NCBI RefSeq assembly: GCF_003058195.1
Contig: NZ_QBUH01000007.1
Coordinates: 1-64,000 of the forward strand
Source: Elizabethkingia sp. YR214
Lineage (GTDB): Bacteria; Bacteroidota; Bacteroidia; Flavobacteriales; Weeksellaceae
Length of the DNA: 64,000 bases
Reading direction: 5' to 3'
A program made the position numbers and the translations under genes. Shown here piece by piece: positions 27,907 to 35,913 of this stretch; position 1 is the stretch's first letter, and the number at the start of each line of letters is the position of its first letter. Below the pieces are notes generated by a model. That model was not told where the DNA came from and ran no database searches. It was given only the letters and a program-made list of their open reading frames with translations.

Positions 27907-28740
27907 ATGAAAACTTTGAATAAAGTAAATATACAGGGACTTTCTCCAAACCAGCCAATAGGTGTCTTCGACTCCGGGGTAGGTGGGCTTACTGTGGCTA
28001 AAGAAATTAAAAGGCTGCTTCCGAATGAAGATTTGATCTATTTCGGAGATACTAAACACCTTCCTTATGGTGAAAAATCGAAGGAAGCTATCGTAGAATA
28101 TTCTACCAAAATTACCAACTTTTTGCTGGAGCAAAATTGTAAAGCTATTGTTATAGCCTGTAATACTGCAACGGCTAATGCACTGAAAGAAGTCTTAGAG
28201 CTTGTGGCGGGCAGAGTTCCGGTGATTGATGTGATTAATCCTGTAGCAGAAAAAGTAGCATATGAAATCCATACCAATGTAGGTGTTATTGCTACAAAAG
28301 CAACGGTTAATTCGGGACTTTACCGAAAGAGTATCAGAAAGCACAATAAATTTATCAAAGTAGATGAACTGGCAACTCCGTTACTGGTTCCTGCAATAGA
28401 AGAAGGTTTCAAAAATCATCCTATTACTCATGCTATTATCTATAATTACCTGAGTAATAATAAGCTGAAAAATATAGAGACACTTATACTGGGATGTACC
28501 CACTATCCTTTGCTGCTGGACGAAATCAAGCAATACTACGGAAACAGAGTAAGGGTTATCGACTCTCCGAATATAGTTGCTAATCAGCTGAAAATAATTC
28601 TGGATAAATATCATTTGCTTAATGAGCAAAATCATATACCTTCTTATCATTTTTATTTATCAGATATTACTAAGAATTTCGAGAAAATTTCAAGAAAGTT
28701 CTTTGGAAATAAAATAAGCCTCGAATTAAAAGTGTTATAA
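27907..28740 (+). CDS. murI: Glutamate racemase
   Basis: This 277-residue enzyme makes D-glutamate for peptidoglycan. The motifs IGVFDSGVGGLTVAKEI, VIACNTATANALKE and LILGCTHYPLL contain the two catalytic cysteines. The N terminus has about 16 residues before the core, slightly longer than usual. It is followed by its own terminator. Confidence 0.96.
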   Translation: MKTLNKVNIQGLSPNQPIGVFDSGVGGLTVAKEIKRLLPNEDLIYFGDTKHLPYGEKSKEAIVEYSTKITNFLLEQNCKAIVIACNTATANALKEVLELVAGRVPVIDVINPVAEKVAYEIHTNVGVIATKATVNSGLYRKSIRKHNKFIKVDELATPLLVPAIEEGFKNHPITHAIIYNYLSNNKLKNIETLILGCTHYPLLLDEIKQYYGNRVRVIDSPNIVANQLKIILDKYHLLNEQNHIPSYHFYLSDITKNFEKISRKFFGNKISLELKVL

Positions 28741-28763
28741 CATAGATCTTTAAAAAAAATAAT

Positions 28764-28797
28764 AAAAAGCCGGAAGAATTGTCTTTCGGCTTTCTCA
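28764..28797 (+). terminator. Terminator after murI
   Basis: AAAGCCGGAAG pairs with CTTTCGGCTTT across a short loop, with a following T-rich stretch broken by a C and an A. Confidence 0.75.
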
Positions 28798-28939
28798 TTT
28801 TTAAATATGTGTCATTCTAATCTTAAAAGTTTTATTATTTTAAATGTATTATAATTATGATACAAGGTTATAAATTAAATTATTTTTATAATTGATTTTT
28901 CTGTCAGAAATTTGTAACATCAAAAAAAAACAGTTAGAA

Positions 28940-29560
28940 ATGGAAAATATTTTTATCATCAACGGAGGACAGACTTTTGCACATTCAGGCGGCGCTTTTA
29001 ATAAATCAATTACAGGATGGACAAAAGAAGTTTTAGAAAAAGAAGGCTTTAAAGTAAGGGTAAGTAATGTTAACGATGAGTTTGATCCTATGGATGAGGC
29101 TGAAAACTTTAAATGGGCAGATGTTATCGTTTATCATTTTCCGGTTTGGTGGTTCCAGGTACCCAACAGACTGAAATTTTATATAGATGAGGTATTTACT
29201 GCCGGACATAAAAATGGTATTTATGAAAGTGACGGTCGCTCCCGTACAAATCCGCAAATTAATTACGGAACCGGAGGGCTAATGCATGGGAAAAAATATT
29301 TTGTAACTTCCAGCTGGAACGCGCCAGATACAGCGTTTACAATGGAGGGAGAGTTCTTCCAACAGAAATCTGTTGATGAAGGTGTTTTATTTGGCTTCCA
29401 CAGAATGAATGCTTTTGCCGGACTGGCACATATAGGCAGCTTCCATTTCCACGATATGGAAAAGAATGCTACTCTGGAAAGGGTGGAAATGTATGAAACC
29501 CTTTATAAAGAATATGTACAGAATGTTTTCGCAAAAGAAAAATGTATTCTTCAGAACTAA
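28940..29560 (+). CDS. mdaB: MdaB-like NAD(P)H:quinone oxidoreductase
   Basis: This 206-residue flavoprotein of the MdaB/flavodoxin-like-fold family begins IFIINGGQTFAHSGGAFNKS. It carries VIVYHFPVWWFQVPNRLKFYIDEVF and TSSWNAPDTAFTMEGEFF, typical of MdaB-type quinone reductases. MdaB carries out two-electron reduction of quinones with NADPH. I chose the ATG at 28940 because the in-frame start at 28892 adds 16 residues not seen in the family. It leads a three-gene cluster that ends with a YgiN-type monooxygenase, its neighbour in E. coli as well. Confidence 0.92.
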   Translation: MENIFIINGGQTFAHSGGAFNKSITGWTKEVLEKEGFKVRVSNVNDEFDPMDEAENFKWADVIVYHFPVWWFQVPNRLKFYIDEVFTAGHKNGIYESDGRSRTNPQINYGTGGLMHGKKYFVTSSWNAPDTAFTMEGEFFQQKSVDEGVLFGFHRMNAFAGLAHIGSFHFHDMEKNATLERVEMYETLYKEYVQNVFAKEKCILQN

Positions 29561-29574
29561 TAATTACTTAACCA

Positions 29575-30459
29575 ATGAAAAAAGTTCTTATAACAGGAAT
29601 AACAGGGTATATAGGCGGTTCAGTTGCTAAATTACTTCTGGCTAAAGAGTATGAGATTTATGGTTTGGTAAGAAAAAAAGAGGATGTAGCCAAAGTTGAA
29701 CAGTTTGGAGTTAAAGCTATTGTAGGAAATATTAATGACTATAAATTGTTGTGCGATATATGTAGAGGTGTGGATATAGTTGTTCATACAGCCGAGTCAG
29801 CCGATGATGCTTATGCTGCAACTAATTTTTTGAAAATATTGGAAGAAACCAGAAAGACATTTATTTTCACTTCGGGATCTGCTATTCTGGGAGGAAAAGA
29901 AAACGGAGAAGCACCAAATTTCCAGTTTACAGAAGATATTCCGCTATCTCCGAGATTAGAAATGTCATTGCGTGTCAATATTAACCAGACAATATTACAG
30001 GCAGCACAAAAGAATATAAGAAGTATTGTTATTGTACCTACAATGGTTTACGGTGAGGGGACAGGGTTGAAAAAGGAAAGCATACAAATCCCGGCTCTTG
30101 TAAAATTTTCAATAGAAAAAGGAAAAGGTATTTATATAGAAAAGGGGGAAAACATCTGGTCTAATTTGCATATTGAAGATCTTGCTGAATTATACGTATT
30201 GGCATTAGAGAAGGCAAAGGCGGGTGCTCTTTATTATGCGGAGAATGGAGCTTCTTCTCTCAAGGAAATTGCAAATACGATCTCAGAAAAGTATAAACTT
30301 GAGCGTGCAGAAAGCATTTCTATATATGAGGCTGTTCAATATTTTGGAGAAGCCGGAGCTTATTTTGGTTTTGCTTCTAATAGTTATTGTAATTCAGATA
30401 AAGCAAAGGCTGAACTAGGATGGCAGCCAAAGTTTAACAATATTCATGAATATATTTAA
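29575..30459 (+). CDS. NAD(P)-dependent epimerase/dehydratase family protein
   Basis: This 294-residue protein has an N-terminal Rossmann motif, VLITGITGYIGGSVAKLLL, with the extended SDR GxxGxxG pattern. Further features are DIVVHTAES, IFTSGSAILGGKENG and VIVPTMVYGEG. The usual YxxxK motif is not obvious: the region where it should lie reads LSPRLEMSLRVNINQ, so it could be a binding or atypical reductase type. It lies 14 bases after the MdaB-like gene and 6 bases before the YgiN-like gene, so it is probably co-transcribed. The substrate is not known. Confidence 0.88.
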   Translation: MKKVLITGITGYIGGSVAKLLLAKEYEIYGLVRKKEDVAKVEQFGVKAIVGNINDYKLLCDICRGVDIVVHTAESADDAYAATNFLKILEETRKTFIFTSGSAILGGKENGEAPNFQFTEDIPLSPRLEMSLRVNINQTILQAAQKNIRSIVIVPTMVYGEGTGLKKESIQIPALVKFSIEKGKGIYIEKGENIWSNLHIEDLAELYVLALEKAKAGALYYAENGASSLKEIANTISEKYKLERAESISIYEAVQYFGEAGAYFGFASNSYCNSDKAKAELGWQPKFNNIHEYI

Positions 30460-30465
30460 AAAAAT

Positions 30466-30756
30466 ATGAAAATCTATTTAACTGCTATACTAAAAGCTAA
30501 GGAAGGTAAAAAAGAAGAACTGTTGGTACTTCTTCAGGATATGGTAAAAAATACAAGAAAAGAAGCAGCTTGTATTAAATACGATCTGCAGCAAGGAAGA
30601 GATGATGGGAACTTATTTATTTTCCATGAAATATGGGAAAATACAGAGGGTTTGGAGCAGCATAATAAACAGGAGTATATTAAAGCTTTTGTATCCAAGG
30701 CCGATGAGTTGTTGGAAGAACCAGCACAAATATATCTGGCAAATTTAATTTCGTAA
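30466..30756 (+). CDS. Putative quinol monooxygenase (ABM domain, YgiN-like)
   Basis: This 96-residue protein is a single antibiotic-biosynthesis-monooxygenase (ABM) ferredoxin-like domain: YLTAILKAKEGKKEELLVLLQDMVKNTRKEAACIKYDLQ, NLFIFHEIWENTEGLEQH. In E. coli the homologue YgiN oxidises menadiol to menadione and is encoded next to mdaB, so a quinone redox couple with the upstream MdaB-like protein is plausible. It is followed by a terminator. Confidence 0.9.
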   Translation: MKIYLTAILKAKEGKKEELLVLLQDMVKNTRKEAACIKYDLQQGRDDGNLFIFHEIWENTEGLEQHNKQEYIKAFVSKADELLEEPAQIYLANLIS

Positions 30757-30780
30757 CCTATTATAAACAGATTTCTGATA

Positions 30781-30820
30781 AAAAAGAGGTTTCCGTTATA
30801 ATGGAAACCTCTTTTTATTA
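30781..30820. terminator. Bidirectional terminator
   Basis: AAAAAGAGGTTTCC pairs with GGAAACCTCTTTTT across an eight-base loop, between convergent genes ending at 30756 and 30828. Confidence 0.9.
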
Positions 30821-30827
30821 AGTAGTA

Positions 30828-33191
30828 CTAGAATTTAAATCCTATACTGAAATATACTCTCCAGAGATTTAGAAAATCATTTTTAGAAATATTGACATTG
30901 ATAGGACCTAAAATTGATTCATATCCCAGATTTAGTCCGTATCCTATTATATTAATATTATCATTGAACGGAGAAAGCCGGTCACTAAATGCACCATAAT
31001 TAAAAGAAGGTGTAAGGTATAACTTTTTCATAATCCTGTATTGCAATGATAATCCTGCTTTTGCTACAGAAGTCAGGGGTAATTCTTTCTGACGGAATCC
31101 GTTGAACTCAGGAGTCATCATGTCATAATTATATTCGCTGCCACCAAGGTTATATTTTTGGTTTAGAAACAAGTATGGAAATAGATCTTTTTCTTTGCCA
31201 AAACTTGCCCCCAAGAAGACATTCACTTTAGCTGTAAGTCTTTTGGTAATAGGCTGAGCATAATTCTCATTTAAAGTAAATGAAATCAAATTTTGAGGTT
31301 TATAATAGAATGGTGTTTTAGGATCTAGTATTAAATTTAACTCAGGCTGAACTTTTGCCAGATCATACAAATCATACTGATCTCCATAGTAAAATCTTGT
31401 ACTTACCTGTAGGTGATTTCCTCTGGTGGAATAATATCTTTTATTCAGGTTATTTTGTTCAAGCTTCAGGAATGTATTAAAGTTACTATGGCTGTATAGC
31501 TTTTTGCTATAGTTATTTACTTTTGACTGATCTATCTTATCCAGAAAGCGGTTCATTCGCTCCGCACTAAACTCGGTTCCGAAAGAGATAAAAGCATTTG
31601 GATGAATATTATAATTTATTGCAATCTTCCCGGTAATGTTTCTGTACATGTAGTTCGGAAATCTTATATTTTCGTCATCGCTTTCTGTGTCAAGAAGTCT
31701 GAACGTTAGGTCGTTACTTCGGAGGTATACCATCTTTCCTTCCAAATTTAGCCACCAGCGGTGTCCATTATCTAAAAATTTTTGATAATCTATTCTCGCC
31801 TTAAAACGTTCCGCAGCATCTACAGTTACTAACAATCTGGATTTACTGAAAACAAAATTCCGGTAAGTATAATTAACGATAATTCCTACAGACTGCTCAT
31901 TATCATAATGCAGAGCCAGTTTGAAAGCTCCCTTTTTAGCCCTTTTTACAAAGATATTCATTGTAAGACCGTCGCCTGTATTGGTGTAAGTATAATACAC
32001 TTTTTCGTACTGTCGCATTCCGAATATACGGTCTATTGCCTCATTTACCGTTTTAGCATCGTAATAGTTACCCTCTTTCAGTTCCATCTGTTTGCGGATA
32101 GTTTCTATTTCATTTGTATCTGTAATCGGAGTTTCGTCTTCTTCACTATATGTAAACTGTGTGGTCGGCATTTTCACTTCCTCAATCATTTTGTGATCAT
32201 ATTTTATACCGAGCTTTTGCTGGGCCTCAGCTAATGCCACAAATTCTGATAAATGCTTTTTAGCTTCTTTTTCTCCGATTTTTATAATCTCGTCATACTT
32301 CGCAAAATCCTTAGTTGTTATATCTCCCAATGGCTTTACAAAGTCAACCATAATATTGGATAATGCTTGCTGATGTTTGAAGTCTTCTACCGAACGGATA
32401 GCATGTGTCTGGTAGATCATCTTCATAGGATTTTCAATCTCTTTCTTTGTAAAAAGCCTAAACCCGGTATAGCCGCCAACGACAAAATCGGCTCCCATTT
32501 CCCGTACTTCATTTGCAGGAAAATTTCTGTCCAATCCGCCATCTACTAAAAGCTTTCCATCGATGTAAACCGGAGCAAATGCTGCAGGGATAGCCAGTGT
32601 AGAGCGGATTGCTAAGGGTAGAGAACCTTTTTTCTGCATAACCAGTCCGCCATTTTCAATATCAGAAGAAGTAAGTTCAACCGGAATTCTTAGTTTACTG
32701 AAGTCATTGATATGTTTCGCATTAAAGGTAAGTGTGTTTAGAACCTCTCCCATATACTGACCTTCAATATAGGAGCTGGGAAGGGTGGGGAAGCCTTTTA
32801 CAACCGGAAACTCCAGAATGTATTTGTCATACTCGTCCTTCTCACTGATATTAATTTTATTGTACGGGATTTTATTGCTCAGGATTCTGTTCCAGTGTAC
32901 TTTGTAAACCGTCTCTTTTAGCTGATCCGCGTTATACCCCATAGCGTATAGACCTCCAAGGATACCACCCATACTGGTACCGGTTATATAATCTATTTTA
33001 ATCCCTAATGAATCTATCATCTTCAGAATTCCCAGATGTGCAAAACCTTTTGCTCCGCCACCACTAAGGGCCAAACCGAATTTGGTGTCTTTGGTTATGT
33101 TTCGCAGTGCTGTGTTCAGAGAATCCGTCTTTTGCTGCGCCTGTACAGTGTAAGATAAAACTATTATAAAAAGTAATAGCAGTTTTTTCAT
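30828..33191 (-). CDS. Patatin-like phospholipase fused to an outer membrane barrel
   Basis: This 787-residue protein has a signal peptide (ending VQAQQ) and a patatin domain at about residues 38-240, with the oxyanion loop LSGGGAKGFAHLG, the nucleophile elbow GTSMGG and the catalytic DGG (LVDGGLDRNFPANE). One POTRA-like segment follows (TIRKQMELKEGNYYDAKTVNEAIDRIFGMRQY). A C-terminal barrel of about 360 residues ends in KF. This order (patatin, POTRA, Omp85-type barrel) defines type Vd autotransporter-like lipases of the PlpD group. It probably acts on phospholipids at or outside the outer membrane. A minus-strand -7 element lies just upstream. Confidence 0.92.
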   Translation of the reverse strand: MKKLLLLFIIVLSYTVQAQQKTDSLNTALRNITKDTKFGLALSGGGAKGFAHLGILKMIDSLGIKIDYITGTSMGGILGGLYAMGYNADQLKETVYKVHWNRILSNKIPYNKINISEKDEYDKYILEFPVVKGFPTLPSSYIEGQYMGEVLNTLTFNAKHINDFSKLRIPVELTSSDIENGGLVMQKKGSLPLAIRSTLAIPAAFAPVYIDGKLLVDGGLDRNFPANEVREMGADFVVGGYTGFRLFTKKEIENPMKMIYQTHAIRSVEDFKHQQALSNIMVDFVKPLGDITTKDFAKYDEIIKIGEKEAKKHLSEFVALAEAQQKLGIKYDHKMIEEVKMPTTQFTYSEEDETPITDTNEIETIRKQMELKEGNYYDAKTVNEAIDRIFGMRQYEKVYYTYTNTGDGLTMNIFVKRAKKGAFKLALHYDNEQSVGIIVNYTYRNFVFSKSRLLVTVDAAERFKARIDYQKFLDNGHRWWLNLEGKMVYLRSNDLTFRLLDTESDDENIRFPNYMYRNITGKIAINYNIHPNAFISFGTEFSAERMNRFLDKIDQSKVNNYSKKLYSHSNFNTFLKLEQNNLNKRYYSTRGNHLQVSTRFYYGDQYDLYDLAKVQPELNLILDPKTPFYYKPQNLISFTLNENYAQPITKRLTAKVNVFLGASFGKEKDLFPYLFLNQKYNLGGSEYNYDMMTPEFNGFRQKELPLTSVAKAGLSLQYRIMKKLYLTPSFNYGAFSDRLSPFNDNINIIGYGLNLGYESILGPINVNISKNDFLNLWRVYFSIGFKF

Positions 33192-33213
33192 ATAGTGGTT
33201 TGTTTGTGTTCCA

Positions 33214-33221
33214 CAAATTTA
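33214..33221 (-). promoter_or_regulatory. Candidate -7 element for patatin gene
   Basis: CAAATTTA reads TAAATTTG on the minus strand, 23 bases before the start codon. It adjoins the terminator of the upstream rsmD operon. Confidence 0.5.
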
Positions 33222-33222
33222 T

Positions 33223-33254
33223 AAAAAAGCTCCATCCGGATTTTCGGATGGAGC
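33223..33254 (-). terminator. Terminator after rsmD
   Basis: GCTCCATCCG and CGGATGGAGC form a perfect ten-base stem, and the minus-strand copy ends in a T tract, so it terminates the leftward rsmD operon. Confidence 0.88.
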
Positions 33255-33273
33255 GAAATATAAATAATAATTA

Positions 33274-33834
33274 TTAATCTGTTTTTTTTGCGAAAAAGCT
33301 GAAACTCACATTTCCATATTTTCGGGTTTCCTGCAGATTTGGATGTTCAAATTTTTGCCTAGATTGGTGTTCCAAAATAAAAACTCCGTTTTCCGCAAGT
33401 ATATTCTTATTCAGTACAAGATCTATTAATTCATCGTACTTGGCTTTGTCCATATCAAATGGTGGATCTGCAAAAACCAGATTGTATAATTTACCATGGT
33501 TTCTTTCTTTTTTTAACCAGTCGAATACATCACCACGACTAAGATTTACCTGAGACTCAAAACCTAATTCTTTTGCTGTAGAGTTAATAAATCCACAATG
33601 CTTAGGGTTAAGGTCTACAGAGGTAATGTCTTTTGTGTCGCGGGAAGCAAATTCTAATGAGATAGAACCTATTCCTGCAAAAAGATCCAATACGGATAAA
33701 TATTCGATGTCGAAGCGGTGTTCAATAATACTGAATAGTGCTTCTTTTGCAAAATCTGTTGTTGGGCGAACTTCAAAGTTCTTCGGAGCGGCAATTTTTT
33801 TACCCTTCCACTTCCCCGATATAATTCTGTACAT
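33274..33834 (-). CDS. rsmD: 16S rRNA (guanine(966)-N(2))-methyltransferase RsmD
   Basis: This 186-residue SAM-dependent methyltransferase starts with MYRIISGKWKGKKIAAPKN and has RPTTDFAKEALFSI, the SAM-binding LDLFAGIGSISLEFASR and the catalytic ADPPFD (N6/N2-amino-methyltransferase DPPF type). It acts on G966 of 16S rRNA in the small subunit. It starts one base after the DUF3822 gene, an arrangement I recall as common in Flavobacteriia. Confidence 0.95.
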   Translation of the reverse strand: MYRIISGKWKGKKIAAPKNFEVRPTTDFAKEALFSIIEHRFDIEYLSVLDLFAGIGSISLEFASRDTKDITSVDLNPKHCGFINSTAKELGFESQVNLSRGDVFDWLKKERNHGKLYNLVFADPPFDMDKAKYDELIDLVLNKNILAENGVFILEHQSRQKFEHPNLQETRKYGNVSFSFFAKKTD

Positions 33835-33835
33835 T

Positions 33836-34555
33836 TTATTGAAGGATAAAGTTGTGTTTGTTTTTAATGCTTTTCTCTACAATTTTTACCTGATGGGCAA
33901 ACTTCTGTAATTCGCTAAGGAAGGTTTCATTTTCGTCAATCTCTCCATAAACAAGGAACTGAAGATTCTTAAGGTCAAAGTTTAGTTTAGAAACAGCAAA
34001 CATGATAAAGTAGAGAAAGTCTACCTCGGAATTAGCATCCAGATTATTGTAAAGCAAAATCTTTCCGTCTTTCATGGCAAAAAATTCTGCCTGATTATGG
34101 TAAAGATTAATGTGTATTTGTTCACCACTGGTTTTGGTAAGAGTCTGGCTCAGAAATTTCTCTCCAGAAAAATTAAAAACTGCAGGAATATTAGAAGACT
34201 TTATTTTCTGATAAAATTCCTTTGGCATGGTATAATAAAACTGGATGTGAAATTTTTTGTTAATCGCCAGCATTAATTCTTCATTAGCTTCATCTACCGG
34301 AGCATTATAAGAAATAAGTTGGTAGCCCAACTGGTGCTGGTCGAAACCAAAAGGTAACATACTGAAATGATTAAGCGCAGAGACTACCTCAATTTTTTTG
34401 AGATTCCCTTGTTTTAATACTTCTGTAAGTTTATCGGAAATATAACCTTCAGGCGTTTCTTCATCTTTGAAAAAAGTTCTCTCAGTGTATGAAGAGCCCT
34501 TGCCTATGGTCCATTGTAAACCGTCTTTTGTGAAAAGTAGAGATAATTTCTGCAT
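33836..34555 (-). CDS. DUF3822 family protein
   Basis: This 239-residue protein of unknown function looks like an actin/hexokinase-type fold (family DUF3822). It has alternating beta strands and helices and the segments GSSYTERTFFKDEETPEGYISDKLTEVL and VFNFSGEKFLSQTLTKTSGEQIHINLYH. I chose the ATG at 34555, because an upstream in-frame ATG at 34612 would place the promoter-like element within the gene and adds 19 unrelated residues. It is coupled to rsmD by a one-base gap, which hints at a role linked to that operon, but none is known. Confidence 0.8.
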   Translation of the reverse strand: MQKLSLLFTKDGLQWTIGKGSSYTERTFFKDEETPEGYISDKLTEVLKQGNLKKIEVVSALNHFSMLPFGFDQHQLGYQLISYNAPVDEANEELMLAINKKFHIQFYYTMPKEFYQKIKSSNIPAVFNFSGEKFLSQTLTKTSGEQIHINLYHNQAEFFAMKDGKILLYNNLDANSEVDFLYFIMFAVSKLNFDLKNLQFLVYGEIDENETFLSELQKFAHQVKIVEKSIKNKHNFILQ

Positions 34556-34573
34556 GTTTTTCAGCCTAATGTG

Positions 34574-34581
34574 CAAATTTA
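34574..34581 (-). promoter_or_regulatory. Candidate -7 element for DUF3822-rsmD operon
   Basis: CAAATTTA reads TAAATTTG on the minus strand, 19 bases before the chosen start codon at 34555. Confidence 0.5.
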
Positions 34582-34689
34582 AGTATTTTAGTTGGCAGTT
34601 GAAAATTATCACCTTAGGTGTGGATAATAATCTCTATTAAATCCTAATAAACCTGATGAAGGTAAATGATGAAATATAATGTAAAGAGG

Positions 34690-34878
34690 TTATATATTAT
34701 CGATGAATTCACCTTTCTTATCAACGATCTGATTGCCCCAACTTGTTATAGCATCTAATACCGGAATAAAGGTACTTCCAAAATTGGTTAATTTATAAAT
34801 AACTTTTATTGGTGGCTTCTTGCCATAAACTTTTCTTGAGATTAGTCCGTCTTTTTCCAGTTGTAAATTTAGCGTCAT
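34690..34878 (-). pseudogene. 5'-truncated HxlR-type winged-helix regulator
   Basis: The 62-residue reading frame matches the second half of HxlR-family transcription regulators: LEKDGLISRKVYGKKPPIKVIYKLTNFGSTFIPVLDAITSWG. That covers the wing and the C-terminal dimer helix. Complete HxlR proteins are about 100-120 residues and begin with helices and the recognition helix, all missing here. The frame starts one base after the smr stop codon, so the regulator's first half was lost at that junction. It might be translated from the ATG at 34878 behind smr, but it should not bind DNA normally. Probably a remnant. Confidence 0.75.
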
Positions 34879-34879
34879 T

Positions 34880-35374
34880 TTATTTCAGGATCACGGTAAT
34901 TGTACCGGACTGGTGTTTGAAGAAGGTCCCATCTTCATACTCCAGGCCTGTTTCTCCGCGAAGAACATCCAAAACCATCGACTGTAATATGCCATCGCCA
35001 ATGCCATGGATCACATCTAACCTTTTGATGTGATGTTTTCTGCAAAAATTAATGGTTTCCTGCAGACGCTGCTTCTGAATGAAAAGTCGTTCCCAAGAAT
35101 CGTAATCGGACGGATTGTTGACCAATTGATCAAAATGAAGATCCAAAACTAAAGCTGGAATTTTATTCTTTTTAGAAATATTTTTTTTGGGTTCCGGTTT
35201 TACTGTAACAGGCTGCAAATTATATAAGTCCGCTTCTGCCGGAACAATTTCAGATGATGGGTAAGTATGCTCGAAACCATATTCATCTTCTATGGTGATG
35301 AGGTTTTTGTGAATTTTGATAATCTTTCCTTTCAAATTATCATTCAGTACCGAAACTTTATCTCCTGCCTTCAT
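34880..35374 (-). CDS. Smr/MutS2 C-terminal domain protein
   Basis: This 164-residue protein has an N-terminal SH3-like beta barrel (MKAGDKVSVLNDNLKGKIIKIHKNLITIEDEYGFEHTYP). A linker follows, then a Smr domain beginning PALVLDLHFDQL, with the HGIGDGIL loop (HGxG type) typical of Smr nucleases. Smr domains cut or bind branched DNA or RNA. It follows the phosphodiesterase gene by six bases. A HxlR remnant follows directly. Confidence 0.88.
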   Translation of the reverse strand: MKAGDKVSVLNDNLKGKIIKIHKNLITIEDEYGFEHTYPSSEIVPAEADLYNLQPVTVKPEPKKNISKKNKIPALVLDLHFDQLVNNPSDYDSWERLFIQKQRLQETINFCRKHHIKRLDVIHGIGDGILQSMVLDVLRGETGLEYEDGTFFKHQSGTITVILK

Positions 35375-35380
35375 TGTTAT

Positions 35381-35875
35381 TTATTTTGCCCCCAATTCGA
35401 TAACTTCCAGATCCTTTATCTCGCTCCCGTCAATTGCAAAACGAAGCATCGTACGTACCTTATGCCAGCCAACTTTACCACAAGCACCCGGATTAAGATG
35501 AAGAATATTTTTTTCCTTATCCATCATAACTTTTAAAATATGGGAATGTCCCGATATAAATATTTTAGGTATTTGTTTGTTAATCTCAGCTTTTGCTAAA
35601 GGTGAATACCGTCCGGGATATCCGCCGATATGGATCATTAATACTTCTACTCCCTCACACCGAAAACGTAAAACTTCCGGAAATTCTTTTCTTATTTCGG
35701 TTCCGTCTATATTTCCACATACTCCTTTTAAAGGTTTTATTTTTTGTAAAGCCTCTATTACACCTGTGTTTCCGAAGTCGCCTGCATGCCATATTTCATC
35801 TGCCTGTTCGGCATAAGACAGGATGCGGTCGTCCATATAAGAATGAGTGTCGGAAAGTAATAATATTTTTTTCAT
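35381..35875 (-). CDS. YfcE/MJ0936-type metallophosphoesterase
   Basis: This 164-residue phosphodiesterase has the calcineurin-like motifs LLLSDTHSYMD (DxH), WHAGDFGN (GDxxN-like), VCGNIDG (GNxD) and FISGHSHI followed by LNPGACG. These supply the two-metal centre. The substrate is unknown; family members cleave phosphodiester bonds in cyclic nucleotides or model substrates. I chose ATG 35875 because the longer reading from 35941 would overlap the promoter and the truA gene. It leads an operon with smr. Confidence 0.92.
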   Translation of the reverse strand: MKKILLLSDTHSYMDDRILSYAEQADEIWHAGDFGNTGVIEALQKIKPLKGVCGNIDGTEIRKEFPEVLRFRCEGVEVLMIHIGGYPGRYSPLAKAEINKQIPKIFISGHSHILKVMMDKEKNILHLNPGACGKVGWHKVRTMLRFAIDGSEIKDLEVIELGAK

Positions 35876-35905
35876 AAAGAGAACTTTCAGTTGCGATAGA
35901 GTTCG

Positions 35906-35913
35906 TATTTTTG
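35906..35913 (+). promoter_or_regulatory. Candidate -7 element for truA
   Basis: TATTTTTG matches TAnnTTTG exactly but overlaps the only TTG that could start truA (35911-35913). If it is used, transcription begins after that TTG. Confidence 0.4.
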
